20,567 nucleotides of DNA, taken from positions 1 through 20,567 of the forward strand of contig CAJUSQ010000043.1 in NCBI GenBank assembly GCA_910588885.1, read 5' to 3'. Each line of letters starts with the position of its first letter. Position 1 is the stretch's first letter. A program made the position numbers and the translations under genes. The notes under the pieces were generated by a model. That model did no database searches. It had not been told where the DNA came from and saw only the letters and a program-made list of their open reading frames with translations. Of this stretch, positions 1 to 6,951 are shown piece by piece. Source of the stretch: an uncultured Lachnospiraceae bacterium. GTDB taxonomy: Bacteria > Bacillota > Clostridia > Lachnospirales > Lachnospiraceae.

Positions 1-136
1 CAACTCCGTTTTTCCCTAACAGGCCAACGATTTCTCCATCTAATACGGAAAAAGTAAGATCGGTCAGCACAGGTACATGAGGTTGATAATGAAAAGACAG
101 GCCGGACACTTCTAACAAAGAGAACACTCCCTTCAT
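1..136 (-). CDS. ABC transporter ATP-binding protein, N-terminal fragment (runs off the left edge)
   Basis: About 45 residues of the N-terminus are present; the rest lies outside the window. The translation carries the usual start of an ABC ATPase: LLEVSGLSFHY (beta strand with the aromatic A-loop residue), then DLTFSVLDGEIVGLLGKNG, which leads into the Walker A loop (G-K-N-G-V-...) exactly where the window ends. The protein would be the cytoplasmic nucleotide-binding subunit of a transporter; substrate and direction cannot be judged. The start is ambiguous. ATG at 136 has a weak upstream AAAAGG. TTG at 118 is preceded, 8 nt away, by AAGGGAG and would give MLEVSGLSF, which fits family N-termini better. 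A near-consensus promoter lies directly upstream at 170-198. The family is very likely; the start is uncertain. Confidence 0.85.
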   Translation of the reverse strand, partial: MKGVFSLLEVSGLSFHYQPHVPVLTDLTFSVLDGEIVGLLGKNGV

Positions 137-149
137 ACCTTTTAACCTT

Positions 150-198
150 TTAGTTAATTAGTTGTTTTAAGTATAGCACCGGGTCTGAGAAATGTCAA
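150..198 (-). promoter_or_regulatory. Sigma-A-type promoter of the ABC ATPase gene, with a repeated AACTAA element
   Basis: Read on the minus strand: TTGACA (198-193), 17 nt, TATACT (175-170), a near-perfect housekeeping promoter. Directly downstream, over the likely transcription start, is AACTAATTAACTAA (163-150), two AACTAA hexamers separated by TT. Its position over the start would suit a repressor operator; that role is inference. Confidence 0.75.
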
Positions 199-280
199 TA
201 CAAGAAGCATCTTCTGGCTGTGAGATTATTTGAAGTACATATGGAGGGGCTATTTAAACAGTATTTAAATGCGAAAATTT

Positions 281-309
281 AAGAGTGCGGCAGAAAATGC
301 CGCACTCTT
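281..309 (-). terminator. Intrinsic terminator of the glycerol operon
   Basis: A perfect 11-bp inverted repeat, AAGAGTGCGGC (281-291) and its complement (299-309), encloses a 7-nt loop. On the minus strand it is followed by AAATTTTCGC, a modest T-rich tail. It lies about 95 nt beyond the stop codon of the DUF1667 gene and is the only strong hairpin between that operon and the next promoter. The plus-strand side has no U tract. No credible gene was seen in the surrounding 199-404 stretch. Confidence 0.75.
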
Positions 310-404
310 CCTATATTCTGCCCAGCGGCCGTCCCGCTCCGCCGTCCCATTGCACGCAGCTTCGATTATCGTCCGCTCAATATTTCGTCAAATTTTATAC
401 CTGC

Positions 405-770
405 TTAAACTCCGGACACGGATTTCGTTGCAATCATGTCTACCCCGGTACCGGCAATGTTTTCCAAAATCACATCCCCGATTTCCACCGGGGCTGTAAC
501 TTCTATTTCCGTCAAAGCTTCCATACACTCCGTGATCTTTCCTTTCGGAATGTCCGACCGGGTTTTTACGGAGACTACCGGAAGCTCGCCGCCGGAAACC
601 CTGACGCTGCTGGTTAGAATCCGGGTAGGATTTGTGACCTCCTTCCGGGCATACGCATCCCCACGCTTACAGGTATTTCCGGTTACCTCAATCACCTCTC
701 CCGAAGAAAGGGTAACCTGAAGCATACAGCCCATGGGGCAGCCGATGCAAATCAGCTCTCTTTGTTCCAT
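405..770 (-). CDS. DUF1667 family protein, probable Fe-S protein of the glycerol-3-phosphate oxidation system
   Basis: A 121-residue soluble protein and the last gene of the glp operon. Its start lies 3 nt after the stop of the FAD oxidoreductase gene (TAG AAG ATG), with an AGGAGG site inside the upstream gene, so the two are translationally close. The N-terminus has four cysteines, C8-x2-C11-x3-C15 (CIGCPMGCML) and C34 in GNTCKRG. This order resembles the N-terminal [4Fe-4S] domain of molybdopterin oxidoreductases. The rest of the protein has no other obvious motif. DUF1667 genes are known to sit beside FAD-dependent glycerol-3-phosphate dehydrogenase genes in Clostridia and spirochaetes; the exact role is unproven. 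Electron transfer through an Fe-S cluster is inference from the Cys pattern. Confidence 0.85.
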   Translation of the reverse strand: MEQRELICIGCPMGCMLQVTLSSGEVIEVTGNTCKRGDAYARKEVTNPTRILTSSVRVSGGELPVVSVKTRSDIPKGKITECMEALTEIEVTAPVEIGDVILENIAGTGVDMIATKSVSGV

Positions 771-773
771 CTT

Positions 774-2042
774 CTACTCCTCCTCTAATGTCACGATAAT
801 TTCCGAATCCGCTCCACAGTCAAAAAGCTGCTGCCGCGTCAGCTTCACTTCCTCCATTTCTCCCGGCGCCATTACCGGACGTTTCCGATGCACCAGCCGC
901 TTTCCATTGGCATACAGGGAAATATAATGGTTTTTATAAACGTCCCCCACCCGGAACCGGATAATCTGCTCCTCTTCCATATAGGCCGGACGAATTACGG
1001 CCGGAACCGTATAGCGGACGCCGCCCTTGGGCCGGATCTGCAGAGAGAATGAATATTCATTTTTTTCCCGTTTTCCCAGAACATATTCCGCGCCCCGTTT
1101 TCCGGCGCTTGCCGCTTCCTTGGACACAAAATCCACCAGATCATGGACATGCAGCACATTTCCGCAGGCAAACACACCTTCGATGCTGGTTTCCAGGCTT
1201 TCGTTGACCAAGGGGCCTGAGGTAACCGGATTCATCCGGATCCCCATTCCCCGGGAAAGCTCGTTTTCCGGAATCAGGCCGCAGGACAGCAGGAGGGTAT
1301 CGCAGGAATAAAATTCTTCGGTTCCCGGAACGGGCTTACGGTCGGGCCCAACTTTTGCCAGGGTAATTCCGGTCACCCGGTCCTTCCCCTGGATATCCAC
1401 CACCGTATGGCTTAATTTCAGCGGGATTCCAAAATCATCCAGACATTGCACAATGTTCCTCTTCAGGCCGCCGGAATACGGAAGCAGCTCCGCCACAACC
1501 TTCACCTTGGCCCCTTCTAATGTCATTCGTCTGGCCATAATCAGGCCGATATCCCCGGAACCCAGGATCACTACCTCCCGTCCGGGCAGATAGCCTTCCA
1601 TATTTACCAGCCGCTGGGCCGTACCTGCGGAAAAGATCCCAGCCGGGCGATAACCTGGAATGTTCAAAGCTCCCCGGGAACGCTCCCGGCAGCCCATTGC
1701 CAGAATAATGGCCTTCGCCGAAATTTCAAAAAGCCCCTCTTCCCGGTTCATGGCGGTTACCACCTTCTCCGGGGAAATGTCCAGTACCATGGTATTTAAA
1801 AGGTAGGGTATTTTTTCCGCCTTCACCTGGTCAATAAAACGGGCGGCATATTCCGGCCCGGTCAGTTCTTCCTGAAATGTATGAAGCCCGAACCCGTTAT
1901 GGATGCATTGGTTCAAAATACCGCCCAGCTCCCGGTCCCGTTCCAGGATCAGGACACTGTCCGCACCGTTTCGTTTTGCCTCCAGTGCAGCCCCCAGTCC
2001 CGCAGGGCCTCCACCAATAATTAAAACGTCATATAATTTCAT
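774..2042 (-). CDS. NAD(P)/FAD-dependent oxidoreductase, GlpB-like partner of the G3P dehydrogenase
   Basis: A 422-residue flavoprotein of the two-dinucleotide-binding type. The N-terminal FAD fold has GGGPAG at residues 10-15 and an acidic strand end (LILERD). A second Rossmann motif, VVILGSGDIG, lies in the middle and probably binds NAD(P). A conserved Cys region GGILNQCIHNGFG (about residues 40-52), the CRERSRG loop and a C-terminal FAD-contact motif (GVFACGNVLHVHDLVDFVS) are visible. The last 90 or so residues form a beta-rich tail. The start codon overlaps the upstream gene by 4 nt (ATGA), which indicates tight coupling. In this operon type it probably passes electrons from the GlpA-like subunit to NAD(P)+ or another carrier. 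Family confidence is high; acceptor identity is unknown. Confidence 0.88.
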   Translation of the reverse strand: MKLYDVLIIGGGPAGLGAALEAKRNGADSVLILERDRELGGILNQCIHNGFGLHTFQEELTGPEYAARFIDQVKAEKIPYLLNTMVLDISPEKVVTAMNREEGLFEISAKAIILAMGCRERSRGALNIPGYRPAGIFSAGTAQRLVNMEGYLPGREVVILGSGDIGLIMARRMTLEGAKVKVVAELLPYSGGLKRNIVQCLDDFGIPLKLSHTVVDIQGKDRVTGITLAKVGPDRKPVPGTEEFYSCDTLLLSCGLIPENELSRGMGIRMNPVTSGPLVNESLETSIEGVFACGNVLHVHDLVDFVSKEAASAGKRGAEYVLGKREKNEYSFSLQIRPKGGVRYTVPAVIRPAYMEEEQIIRFRVGDVYKNHYISLYANGKRLVHRKRPVMAPGEMEEVKLTRQQLFDCGADSEIIVTLEEE

Positions 2043-3508
2043 TTCTTTTCCTCCTTCGAAAGCCGGTCCTTATTCCTCCCCTGTATGATTTCCGAACCTT
2101 TTCCGGATTTCGTTACGCTCTCCAGCGGAAGCCCTTTCTCTCTTGCAATAATCTCCATGGTCTTAGGGGAACAAAAGCCTGACTGGCACCTGCCCATCCC
2201 TGCCCGGGTACGCCGTTTTACCCCGTCCAGGGATTTTGCACCCAGGGGCCGGGTCACCGCATCTATGATTTCTCCCTCCGAAATGGATTCACAGCGGCAG
2301 ATTATGGTTCCGTAAGCCGGCTGTTCCTGAATCAGCCGGGCTCGTTCCGTTTTGGAAAGGGCGGCAGGATTCAGCACCCCTTTCCGTACGGGGCAAAAAT
2401 CTTCTTTTTCCCTGGGCTTTCTTTGTTCCACAATCAGCCTTGCCACCATTTTCCCAATAGCAGGGGCACTGGTCAGCCCGGGGGATTCGATCCCCGCACA
2501 GTCTATAAAGCCTTTCGCTTCTTCGGCTTCCCCAATCACAAACTCCCCGCCGTCTTCATGGGCACGTAAGCCTGCAAAGGAAGTAATCACCTGGTTCATC
2601 GGAAGCCGCGTTACACTCCTTGCCGCTTTTTCGCTTAATTCCGAAAGCTCCGCCCCGGTGGTGTTCGTCCCCTCCTTATCTTCCATATCAGAGGCAGTGG
2701 GCCCCACCAGCAGGTTTCCGTGAACCGTAGGCGTCACCAGGACGCCCTTTCCATAGATGGAGGGCAGCTGGAACACCGTATGGGCCACCAGATCTCCGGC
2801 CTCCTTATCCAGCAGGCAGTAGGCGCCCCGCCGCGGCGTAATATGCAGCTTCGTTTCACATACCATATTGTGGAACACATCCGCATAAACCCCGGCCGCA
2901 TTTACCACATAATCCGCCGTAAACACTTCTTCTCCAGCAAAGACCCGGAAGCGCCCCTGCTCTTCCTCTGCGGTTTTCTCAATCTTTGTTACATTTTTAT
3001 CAAAGTAAAAATCCACGCCGTTGGTACAGGCATTTTCCGCCAATGCAATGGTCAGCCCAAAGGGGCATACAATCCCTCCGGTAGGGGCATAGAGGGCGGC
3101 AACGGCTTCGGCGGATACATTGGGTTCCAGCTTCCTTAGCTCTTCCTGCTCCAAGATCCGCAAATCCGGTACGCCGTTCTGCTGTCCCCGCTCATACAAC
3201 GCCTGCAGTTTCTCCCGTTCCTCCTCCCGAAAGCAAAGCACCAGGGAGCCGTTCTGCCGGAAGGGAACATCCAGTTCCCGGGACAATTCTGGCATCATCC
3301 GGTTCCCCTCCACATTCAGCTTCGCCATCATGCTTCCCGCCGGGGCATCAAAGCCTGCATGGACAATGCCGCTGTTGGCTTTGGAGGTTCCGCAGCAGAC
3401 ATCCTCTTCCTTTTCCAATACCCCCACTTTCCATTGGTAACGGGACAGCTCCCGGGCAACAGCGCTGCCGCAGACCCCGGCCCCTATGATCAGCACATCA
3501 TATTTCAT
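2039..3508 (-). CDS. glpA: FAD-dependent glycerol-3-phosphate dehydrogenase (GlpA-like) with C-terminal BFD-type [2Fe-2S] domain
   Basis: A 489-residue protein in two parts. Residues 1 to about 375 are a DAO-family flavoprotein: the FAD motif is GAGVCGSAVARELSRY, followed by an acidic strand end and SKANSGIVHAGFD, typical of GlpA/GlpO/GlpD. Residues about 400-465 are a BFD-like ferredoxin domain with cysteines C404, C406, C441 and C446 (CRC and CQSGFC). The enzyme should oxidise sn-glycerol-3-phosphate to dihydroxyacetone phosphate in the cytoplasm. No membrane segment is visible and no GlpC-type anchor gene follows. A good site (AAGGAGAACATT) precedes the ATG. It follows glpK by 60 nt and overlaps the next gene by 4 nt. 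A related L-2-hydroxyglutarate-oxidase-like activity cannot be excluded, but the glpK neighbour favours G3P. Confidence 0.88.
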   Translation of the reverse strand: MKYDVLIIGAGVCGSAVARELSRYQWKVGVLEKEEDVCCGTSKANSGIVHAGFDAPAGSMMAKLNVEGNRMMPELSRELDVPFRQNGSLVLCFREEEREKLQALYERGQQNGVPDLRILEQEELRKLEPNVSAEAVAALYAPTGGIVCPFGLTIALAENACTNGVDFYFDKNVTKIEKTAEEEQGRFRVFAGEEVFTADYVVNAAGVYADVFHNMVCETKLHITPRRGAYCLLDKEAGDLVAHTVFQLPSIYGKGVLVTPTVHGNLLVGPTASDMEDKEGTNTTGAELSELSEKAARSVTRLPMNQVITSFAGLRAHEDGGEFVIGEAEEAKGFIDCAGIESPGLTSAPAIGKMVARLIVEQRKPREKEDFCPVRKGVLNPAALSKTERARLIQEQPAYGTIICRCESISEGEIIDAVTRPLGAKSLDGVKRRTRAGMGRCQSGFCSPKTMEIIAREKGLPLESVTKSGKGSEIIQGRNKDRLSKEEKK

Positions 3509-3568
3509 AATGTTCTCCTTATTTTATAAAATGTAAATTTAATTTAATGCAAACTTGATTTTCTAATA

Positions 3569-5065
3569 TTATTCATCCTTTGCCCAGTCAAAGGCACAGC
3601 GCACCGCTTTATTCCAGCCTTTGATCCGCTGCGAACGTTCCTGTTCACCGATGGAGGGCATAAAACGGGCGTCAATGGCCCAATTTTTCACGACCTCTTC
3701 CTTATTTGCCCAATAACCCACGGCCAGGCCGGCCAGGTATGCGGCGCCCATAGCCGTAGTTTCCACACATTTGGGACGATTCACCGGAGCGTTAATAATA
3801 TCCGCCTGGGTCTGCATCAGGAAATCATTGGCGCTGGCCCCGCCGTCCACCTTCAGAGCCGCCAAATCAATGCCGGTATCGGCGCACATGGCGCAAAGCA
3901 CATCATTGGTTTGATAGGCCAAAGATTCCAGAGTGGCCCGGATGATATGATATTTATTCACACCCCGGGTCAGGCCCACAATGGTTCCCCGGGCGTACTG
4001 ATCCCAGTGAGGCGCCCCCAGCCCGGTAAAGGCAGGCACCACATAACAGCCGTTGGTATCCTTCACCTTGGTAGCCATGTATTCGGAATCCGCGGCACAG
4101 TCAATCAGCTTCATTTCGTCCCGCAGCCACTGGATCGCCGCCCCTGCCACGAAAATCGAGCCTTCCAGAGCATACGTCACGGTTCCGTCCAGGCCCCAGG
4201 CAATGGTGGTTACCAGGCCGTTTTTGGAAAATACGGGCTTTTCCCCGGTATTCATCAGCAAAAAGCACCCGGTTCCGTAAGTATTCTTGGCCTCCCCTGG
4301 CAAAAAGCAAGTCTGGCCGAATAACGCCGCCTGCTGATCCCCGGCCGCTCCGGCAATGGGAATTTCCCCTCCGAAAAAGGATGGATCCGCCATGCCGTAA
4401 ACCTGGCTGCTGGCCACAGGCTTCGGCATCATGCACAGCGGGATATCCAGTTCCGCTAAAATTTCCGCATCCCAGCAAAGCTCATTGATATTGAAAAGCA
4501 TGGTACGGCTGGCATTGGAATAATCCGTCACATGAACGGCCCCCTTCGTCAGCTTCCAAATCAGCCAGGTTTCCACGGTACCAAACAGGAGTTCTCCTTT
4601 CTTGGCCCGGTCTCTGGCTCCTTCCACATGATCCAGGATCCATTTCAGCTTTGTACCGGAAAAGTAAGCGTCGATGACAAGCCCGGTCTTTTTCCGATAA
4701 ACCTCTGTCAGCCCTTTTTCCTTCAGGGAATCACAATATTCGGAAGTCCTCCGGCACTGCCACACAATGGCGGGGGCTATCGGTTCTCCGGTTTCCTTAT
4801 CCCAGACAATCGTCGTCTCCCGCTGATTTGTAATCCCGATTGCCGCGATATCCTTTGCCGACGCACCGACTTTCTGCATTGCCTCCACGGCTACCCCTAA
4901 CTGGGTGGACCAGATTTCGTTGGCATCGTGTTCTACCCAGCCCGGCTTCGGAAAATACTGGGTAAATTCCTTCTGTGCGCTGCTGCAGATTTGCCCGTTT
5001 TCCTGAAACAGAATACAGCGGTTGCTGGTGGTTCCGGCATCCAATGCCATGATATATCTTGCCAT
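3569..5065 (-). CDS. glpK: Glycerol kinase
   Basis: A 498-residue FGGY-family kinase of the usual length. It converts glycerol plus ATP to sn-glycerol-3-phosphate, supplying the dehydrogenase encoded downstream. The N-terminal phosphate-binding motif is DAGTTSNRCILF (residues 9-20); NQRETT (80-85), the catalytic-Asp motif AGDQQAALFGQ (241-251), NTYGTGCF and the C-terminal DGGASANDF and ETTAMGAAYLAG signatures are all present. The start is supported by AAAGGAGGAAACGCT just upstream. The loop that in several lactic-acid-bacterial and enterococcal GlpK proteins carries the HPr-phosphorylated His (HFYGG-type) reads PSFFGG here (228-233), without His. It is the first gene of the operon, behind a leader hairpin and promoter. 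No glycerol facilitator gene lies in the window. Confidence 0.97.
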   Translation of the reverse strand: MARYIMALDAGTTSNRCILFQENGQICSSAQKEFTQYFPKPGWVEHDANEIWSTQLGVAVEAMQKVGASAKDIAAIGITNQRETTIVWDKETGEPIAPAIVWQCRRTSEYCDSLKEKGLTEVYRKKTGLVIDAYFSGTKLKWILDHVEGARDRAKKGELLFGTVETWLIWKLTKGAVHVTDYSNASRTMLFNINELCWDAEILAELDIPLCMMPKPVASSQVYGMADPSFFGGEIPIAGAAGDQQAALFGQTCFLPGEAKNTYGTGCFLLMNTGEKPVFSKNGLVTTIAWGLDGTVTYALEGSIFVAGAAIQWLRDEMKLIDCAADSEYMATKVKDTNGCYVVPAFTGLGAPHWDQYARGTIVGLTRGVNKYHIIRATLESLAYQTNDVLCAMCADTGIDLAALKVDGGASANDFLMQTQADIINAPVNRPKCVETTAMGAAYLAGLAVGYWANKEEVVKNWAIDARFMPSIGEQERSQRIKGWNKAVRCAFDWAKDE

Positions 5066-5094
5066 AGCGTTTCCTCCTTTTTTCTCATCACAGG

Positions 5095-5147
5095 AAAAAG
5101 GAGCACGGCTTCAATGCGTCATCTCTGCCGCATGAAAACCCTGCTCC
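5095..5147 (-). terminator. Leader hairpin plus U5 upstream of glpK, candidate transcription attenuator
   Basis: Between the promoter and the glpK ribosome binding site, the transcript can form a 19-position stem: left arm 5147-5129, loop of 10 nt, right arm 5118-5100. There are only two mismatches and two G-U pairs, and five U residues (5099-5095) follow at once. That is the form of an intrinsic terminator, yet it lies inside the 5' leader about 30 nt before the start codon. In Bacillus subtilis, glp leaders contain such a terminator, overcome by the antiterminator GlpP with glycerol-3-phosphate. The same logic here is inference; no glpP gene is in the window. Confidence 0.7.
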
Positions 5148-5192
5148 AATTCTCTGGGTAACTATTCACTTCAAAAGCAATTCTTGCTTTTT

Positions 5193-5221
5193 ATTATACG
5201 CGTTTCGGAAGAAAATAACAA
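5193..5221 (-). promoter_or_regulatory. Promoter of the glycerol operon
   Basis: On the minus strand: TTGTTA (5221-5216), 17 nt, TATAAT (5198-5193). The -10 box is perfect and the spacing ideal. The predicted start near 5186 gives a leader of about 120 nt containing the attenuator-like hairpin. Confidence 0.8.
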
Positions 5222-5236
5222 GTTTCTTTTCCGAAA
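5203..5236. promoter_or_regulatory. Inverted repeat bracketing the -35 box of the glp promoter, candidate operator
   Basis: TTTCGGAA at 5203-5210 and its complement TTCCGAAA at 5229-5236 are separated by 18 nt, with the -35 hexamer between them. It lies upstream of the expected transcription start, so it should act as DNA rather than as glp leader RNA. It has no T-tract, so it is unlikely to be the terminator of the upstream gene. The binding protein is unknown. Confidence 0.4.
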
Positions 5237-5288
5237 ACCACACATAACCGTCAATATGTATAATTTTTCTGCAAATTCTTGTGCAAAA

Positions 5289-6635
5289 TTACTTTTTAAA
5301 AAAATCATCTACATTTTTCTTGATTTCTTCCGGGGGCTGGCTCTTTAACAAATATCCCGAGGGCCGCAAGGGAATGACCTTCTCTACGCTTTCCTTGTCT
5401 ACCCGGCTTGTCAAAAAGTATACCGGAACATCCGAGAATTCCGATTCCGAACGGATCATTTCCAGCACCTGGGCTCCGTCGCAGACCGGCATCTCATAAT
5501 CCAGTAAAACAAGATCCGGACGGTTTAAGGTAATACACCGGATCGCAGCCGTCCCGGATTTTGCCAAGGTCACATGATAATCCTTGCTAAACAGGTTCTT
5601 CATCGCATAAAGCATGGTATCCGAATCGTCTACAATAAGTATTTTCTTCTGCTGGTTCGAATGACTGCTTTGGTTATTCTGTTTCACATATTTTGATACC
5701 TCTTCCAAAGCATTCTCCGCCTTGATGGAAACAGCTGCCTGGCTTGGGTCTTTGCTGAAGGATGCAACGCAGAAGGCAAAATACCCCACGCCGGTATCAA
5801 ATAATAAGCTGTAGTGAGGAGGCCGTTCCTCAAATACCCGCTGAAATTGCTCATACGACAACAGGTTCTCATCCTGCAGCTCAAAAAGCTCTGCTTCAGA
5901 CATATGCTCCCGGATGCGTTCCACAAACTGCCTTGCAAGATATCTCGTGGTATTCATCAGCAGGTCATTTAACTGGTTAAACTCCCCGCCCAGCAGCTTT
6001 CCGGTGGTACGGATCAAAAGATTTTCCTCGAAGACCAAAATATACTCCCGGCGCTCCTTCTTCTCATTGCTGTAAATAAGCCGATAGTAAATTCCCTGCC
6101 CAAACTTCTCTCCGCTGTAGTTCTCACTGATCACCCTCGCATCCAGCTGGAACAAATCGCCTAGCAATTGAATTACCAGCTTCCGCATCACCGCCTGCTC
6201 TTCCTCCGGCCTTAGATTCTGCCATTTACTCATCGCCTTTCCGGTGATCGCACGATCCTCCGTCAGCGTATGTCCAATCAGCCAGCCTGCACAAACACCA
6301 AGAAAATGACTGACTGCTTCCTCTGAATATCCGGTCCGTTCCAGCTCCTTTTCCAACACCGGAAGTGTTTTCTTCCGGAAATTATCGTGAAGGCGTCTGT
6401 GAATATCAAATTCCTTATAGCCAATAGACGCCATATAGACCTCTTCCTCCGCAAAATGCTTCATTGCATGTTCCTTGAAATACTTAATTCCCTCTTGGCA
6501 GACCCATTGGCTCTTACCATCCTGATTCCGGAACTCCAGCAATTTGTTTATCACGCTAAAAAGTTTCCTGTGTTCCCTGTCAATCAGCTCTACACCAATA
6601 TTAAACCGATCCTGCCACTCTAGTTGGTTCCCCAT
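5289..6635 (-). CDS. Bacteriohemerythrin / CheX-like / response-regulator receiver fusion protein
   Basis: A soluble 448-residue signalling protein. Residues 1 to about 135 are a bacteriohemerythrin with the full set of seven di-iron ligands: H22, H60, E64, H79, H83, H122 and D127. It should bind oxygen (or NO) at a di-iron centre. Residues about 145-310 form an alpha/beta region that faintly resembles CheX/CheC-type chemotaxis phosphatase folds; I cannot confirm it. Residues about 330-448 are a receiver domain with the acidic pair D336/D337, phospho-acceptor D379 (LVLLDYEMP), T409 and K431. There is no DNA-binding output domain and no membrane segment. The start was set at ATG 6635 because AAGGAGGACAGA lies directly before it; an in-frame extension to 6740 lacks a site and is not hemerythrin-like. 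It is a single-gene unit between the adhesin remnant and the glp operon. Confidence 0.88.
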   Translation of the reverse strand: MGNQLEWQDRFNIGVELIDREHRKLFSVINKLLEFRNQDGKSQWVCQEGIKYFKEHAMKHFAEEEVYMASIGYKEFDIHRRLHDNFRKKTLPVLEKELERTGYSEEAVSHFLGVCAGWLIGHTLTEDRAITGKAMSKWQNLRPEEEQAVMRKLVIQLLGDLFQLDARVISENYSGEKFGQGIYYRLIYSNEKKERREYILVFEENLLIRTTGKLLGGEFNQLNDLLMNTTRYLARQFVERIREHMSEAELFELQDENLLSYEQFQRVFEERPPHYSLLFDTGVGYFAFCVASFSKDPSQAAVSIKAENALEEVSKYVKQNNQSSHSNQQKKILIVDDSDTMLYAMKNLFSKDYHVTLAKSGTAAIRCITLNRPDLVLLDYEMPVCDGAQVLEMIRSESEFSDVPVYFLTSRVDKESVEKVIPLRPSGYLLKSQPPEEIKKNVDDFFKK

Positions 6636-6741
6636 TCTGTCCTCCTTGCAGCAAAACCAAATACCAAATGTATTTTTCGATTTTGCAGTTCTGAATAAAT
6701 ATTTATTTTCACAGACAACATACAAAACAGCCGCGCACATA

Positions 6742-6781
6742 CGGATATTCGGCAGCCGCCTGCATTCTTCGAATATTCCCG
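6742..6781 (-). other. Stem-loop in the leader of the hemerythrin/receiver gene
   Basis: The transcript upstream of 6635 can form an outer stem (CGGGAATATTCG at 6781-6770 with CGAATATCCG at 6751-6742, one bulge and one wobble-type irregularity) enclosing GCAG-GCGG-CTGC. It lies over 100 nt before the start codon and has no U tract. It does not match a riboswitch class I recognise. Confidence 0.35.
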
Positions 6782-6818
6782 TTTTTCCCTGGGAAATTCA
6801 AATATAATTCTTACTTAT

Positions 6819-6846
6819 AGTTTAGCATAAAATAGCAAATTTGCAA
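6819..6846 (-). promoter_or_regulatory. Possible promoter of the hemerythrin/receiver gene
   Basis: On the minus strand: TTGCAA (6846-6841), 16 nt, TAAACT (6824-6819), within an AT-rich stretch. Each box matches four of six consensus positions. It is the best candidate in the 316-nt gap 6636-6951, and would give a leader of about 180 nt. Confidence 0.4.
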
Positions 6847-6858
6847 GAAAATTTTCAC

Positions 6859-6880
6859 ACTCCGGAAATACTCCGGAAAT
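6859..6880. repeat. Tandem duplication of an 11-bp unit
   Basis: The unit ACTCCGGAAAT occurs twice in direct succession (6859-6869 and 6870-6880) in the intergenic region, followed by a partial third copy (ACTTTTCC). Function is unknown. Confidence 0.8.
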
Positions 6881-6894
6881 ACTTTTCCACCGGT

Positions 6895-6929
6895 ATGTGT
6901 AACCGGGTCATAGCTTCCCGGTCACACAT
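6895..6929 (-). terminator. Hairpin after the surface-protein gene, probable weak terminator
   Basis: ATGTGTAACCGGG (6895-6907) pairs with CCCGGTCACACAT (6917-6929), a 13-bp stem with one wobble pair and a 9-nt loop. It starts 23 nt beyond the stop codon at 6952. There is no U tract on the minus side (ACCGGTGG follows), so it may mainly protect the 3' end or need a factor. Confidence 0.5.
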
Positions 6930-6951
6930 ATTCCACCCCTTTTCGCTTCCA

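Noticed and set aside
151..282. A short plus-strand coding frame ending at TAA just before the hairpin at 281.
   Set aside because: It has no ribosome binding site and overlaps the minus-strand promoter; it is most likely chance.
5160..5290. A catabolite-responsive (cre) site at the glp promoter.
   Set aside because: CGAAACGCGTATA near the -10 box fits the cre consensus only loosely; I could not support it.
6636..6740. A 35-residue N-terminal extension of the hemerythrin protein.
   Set aside because: The AAGGAGGACAGA site right before ATG 6635 and normal hemerythrin N-termini favour the shorter form.
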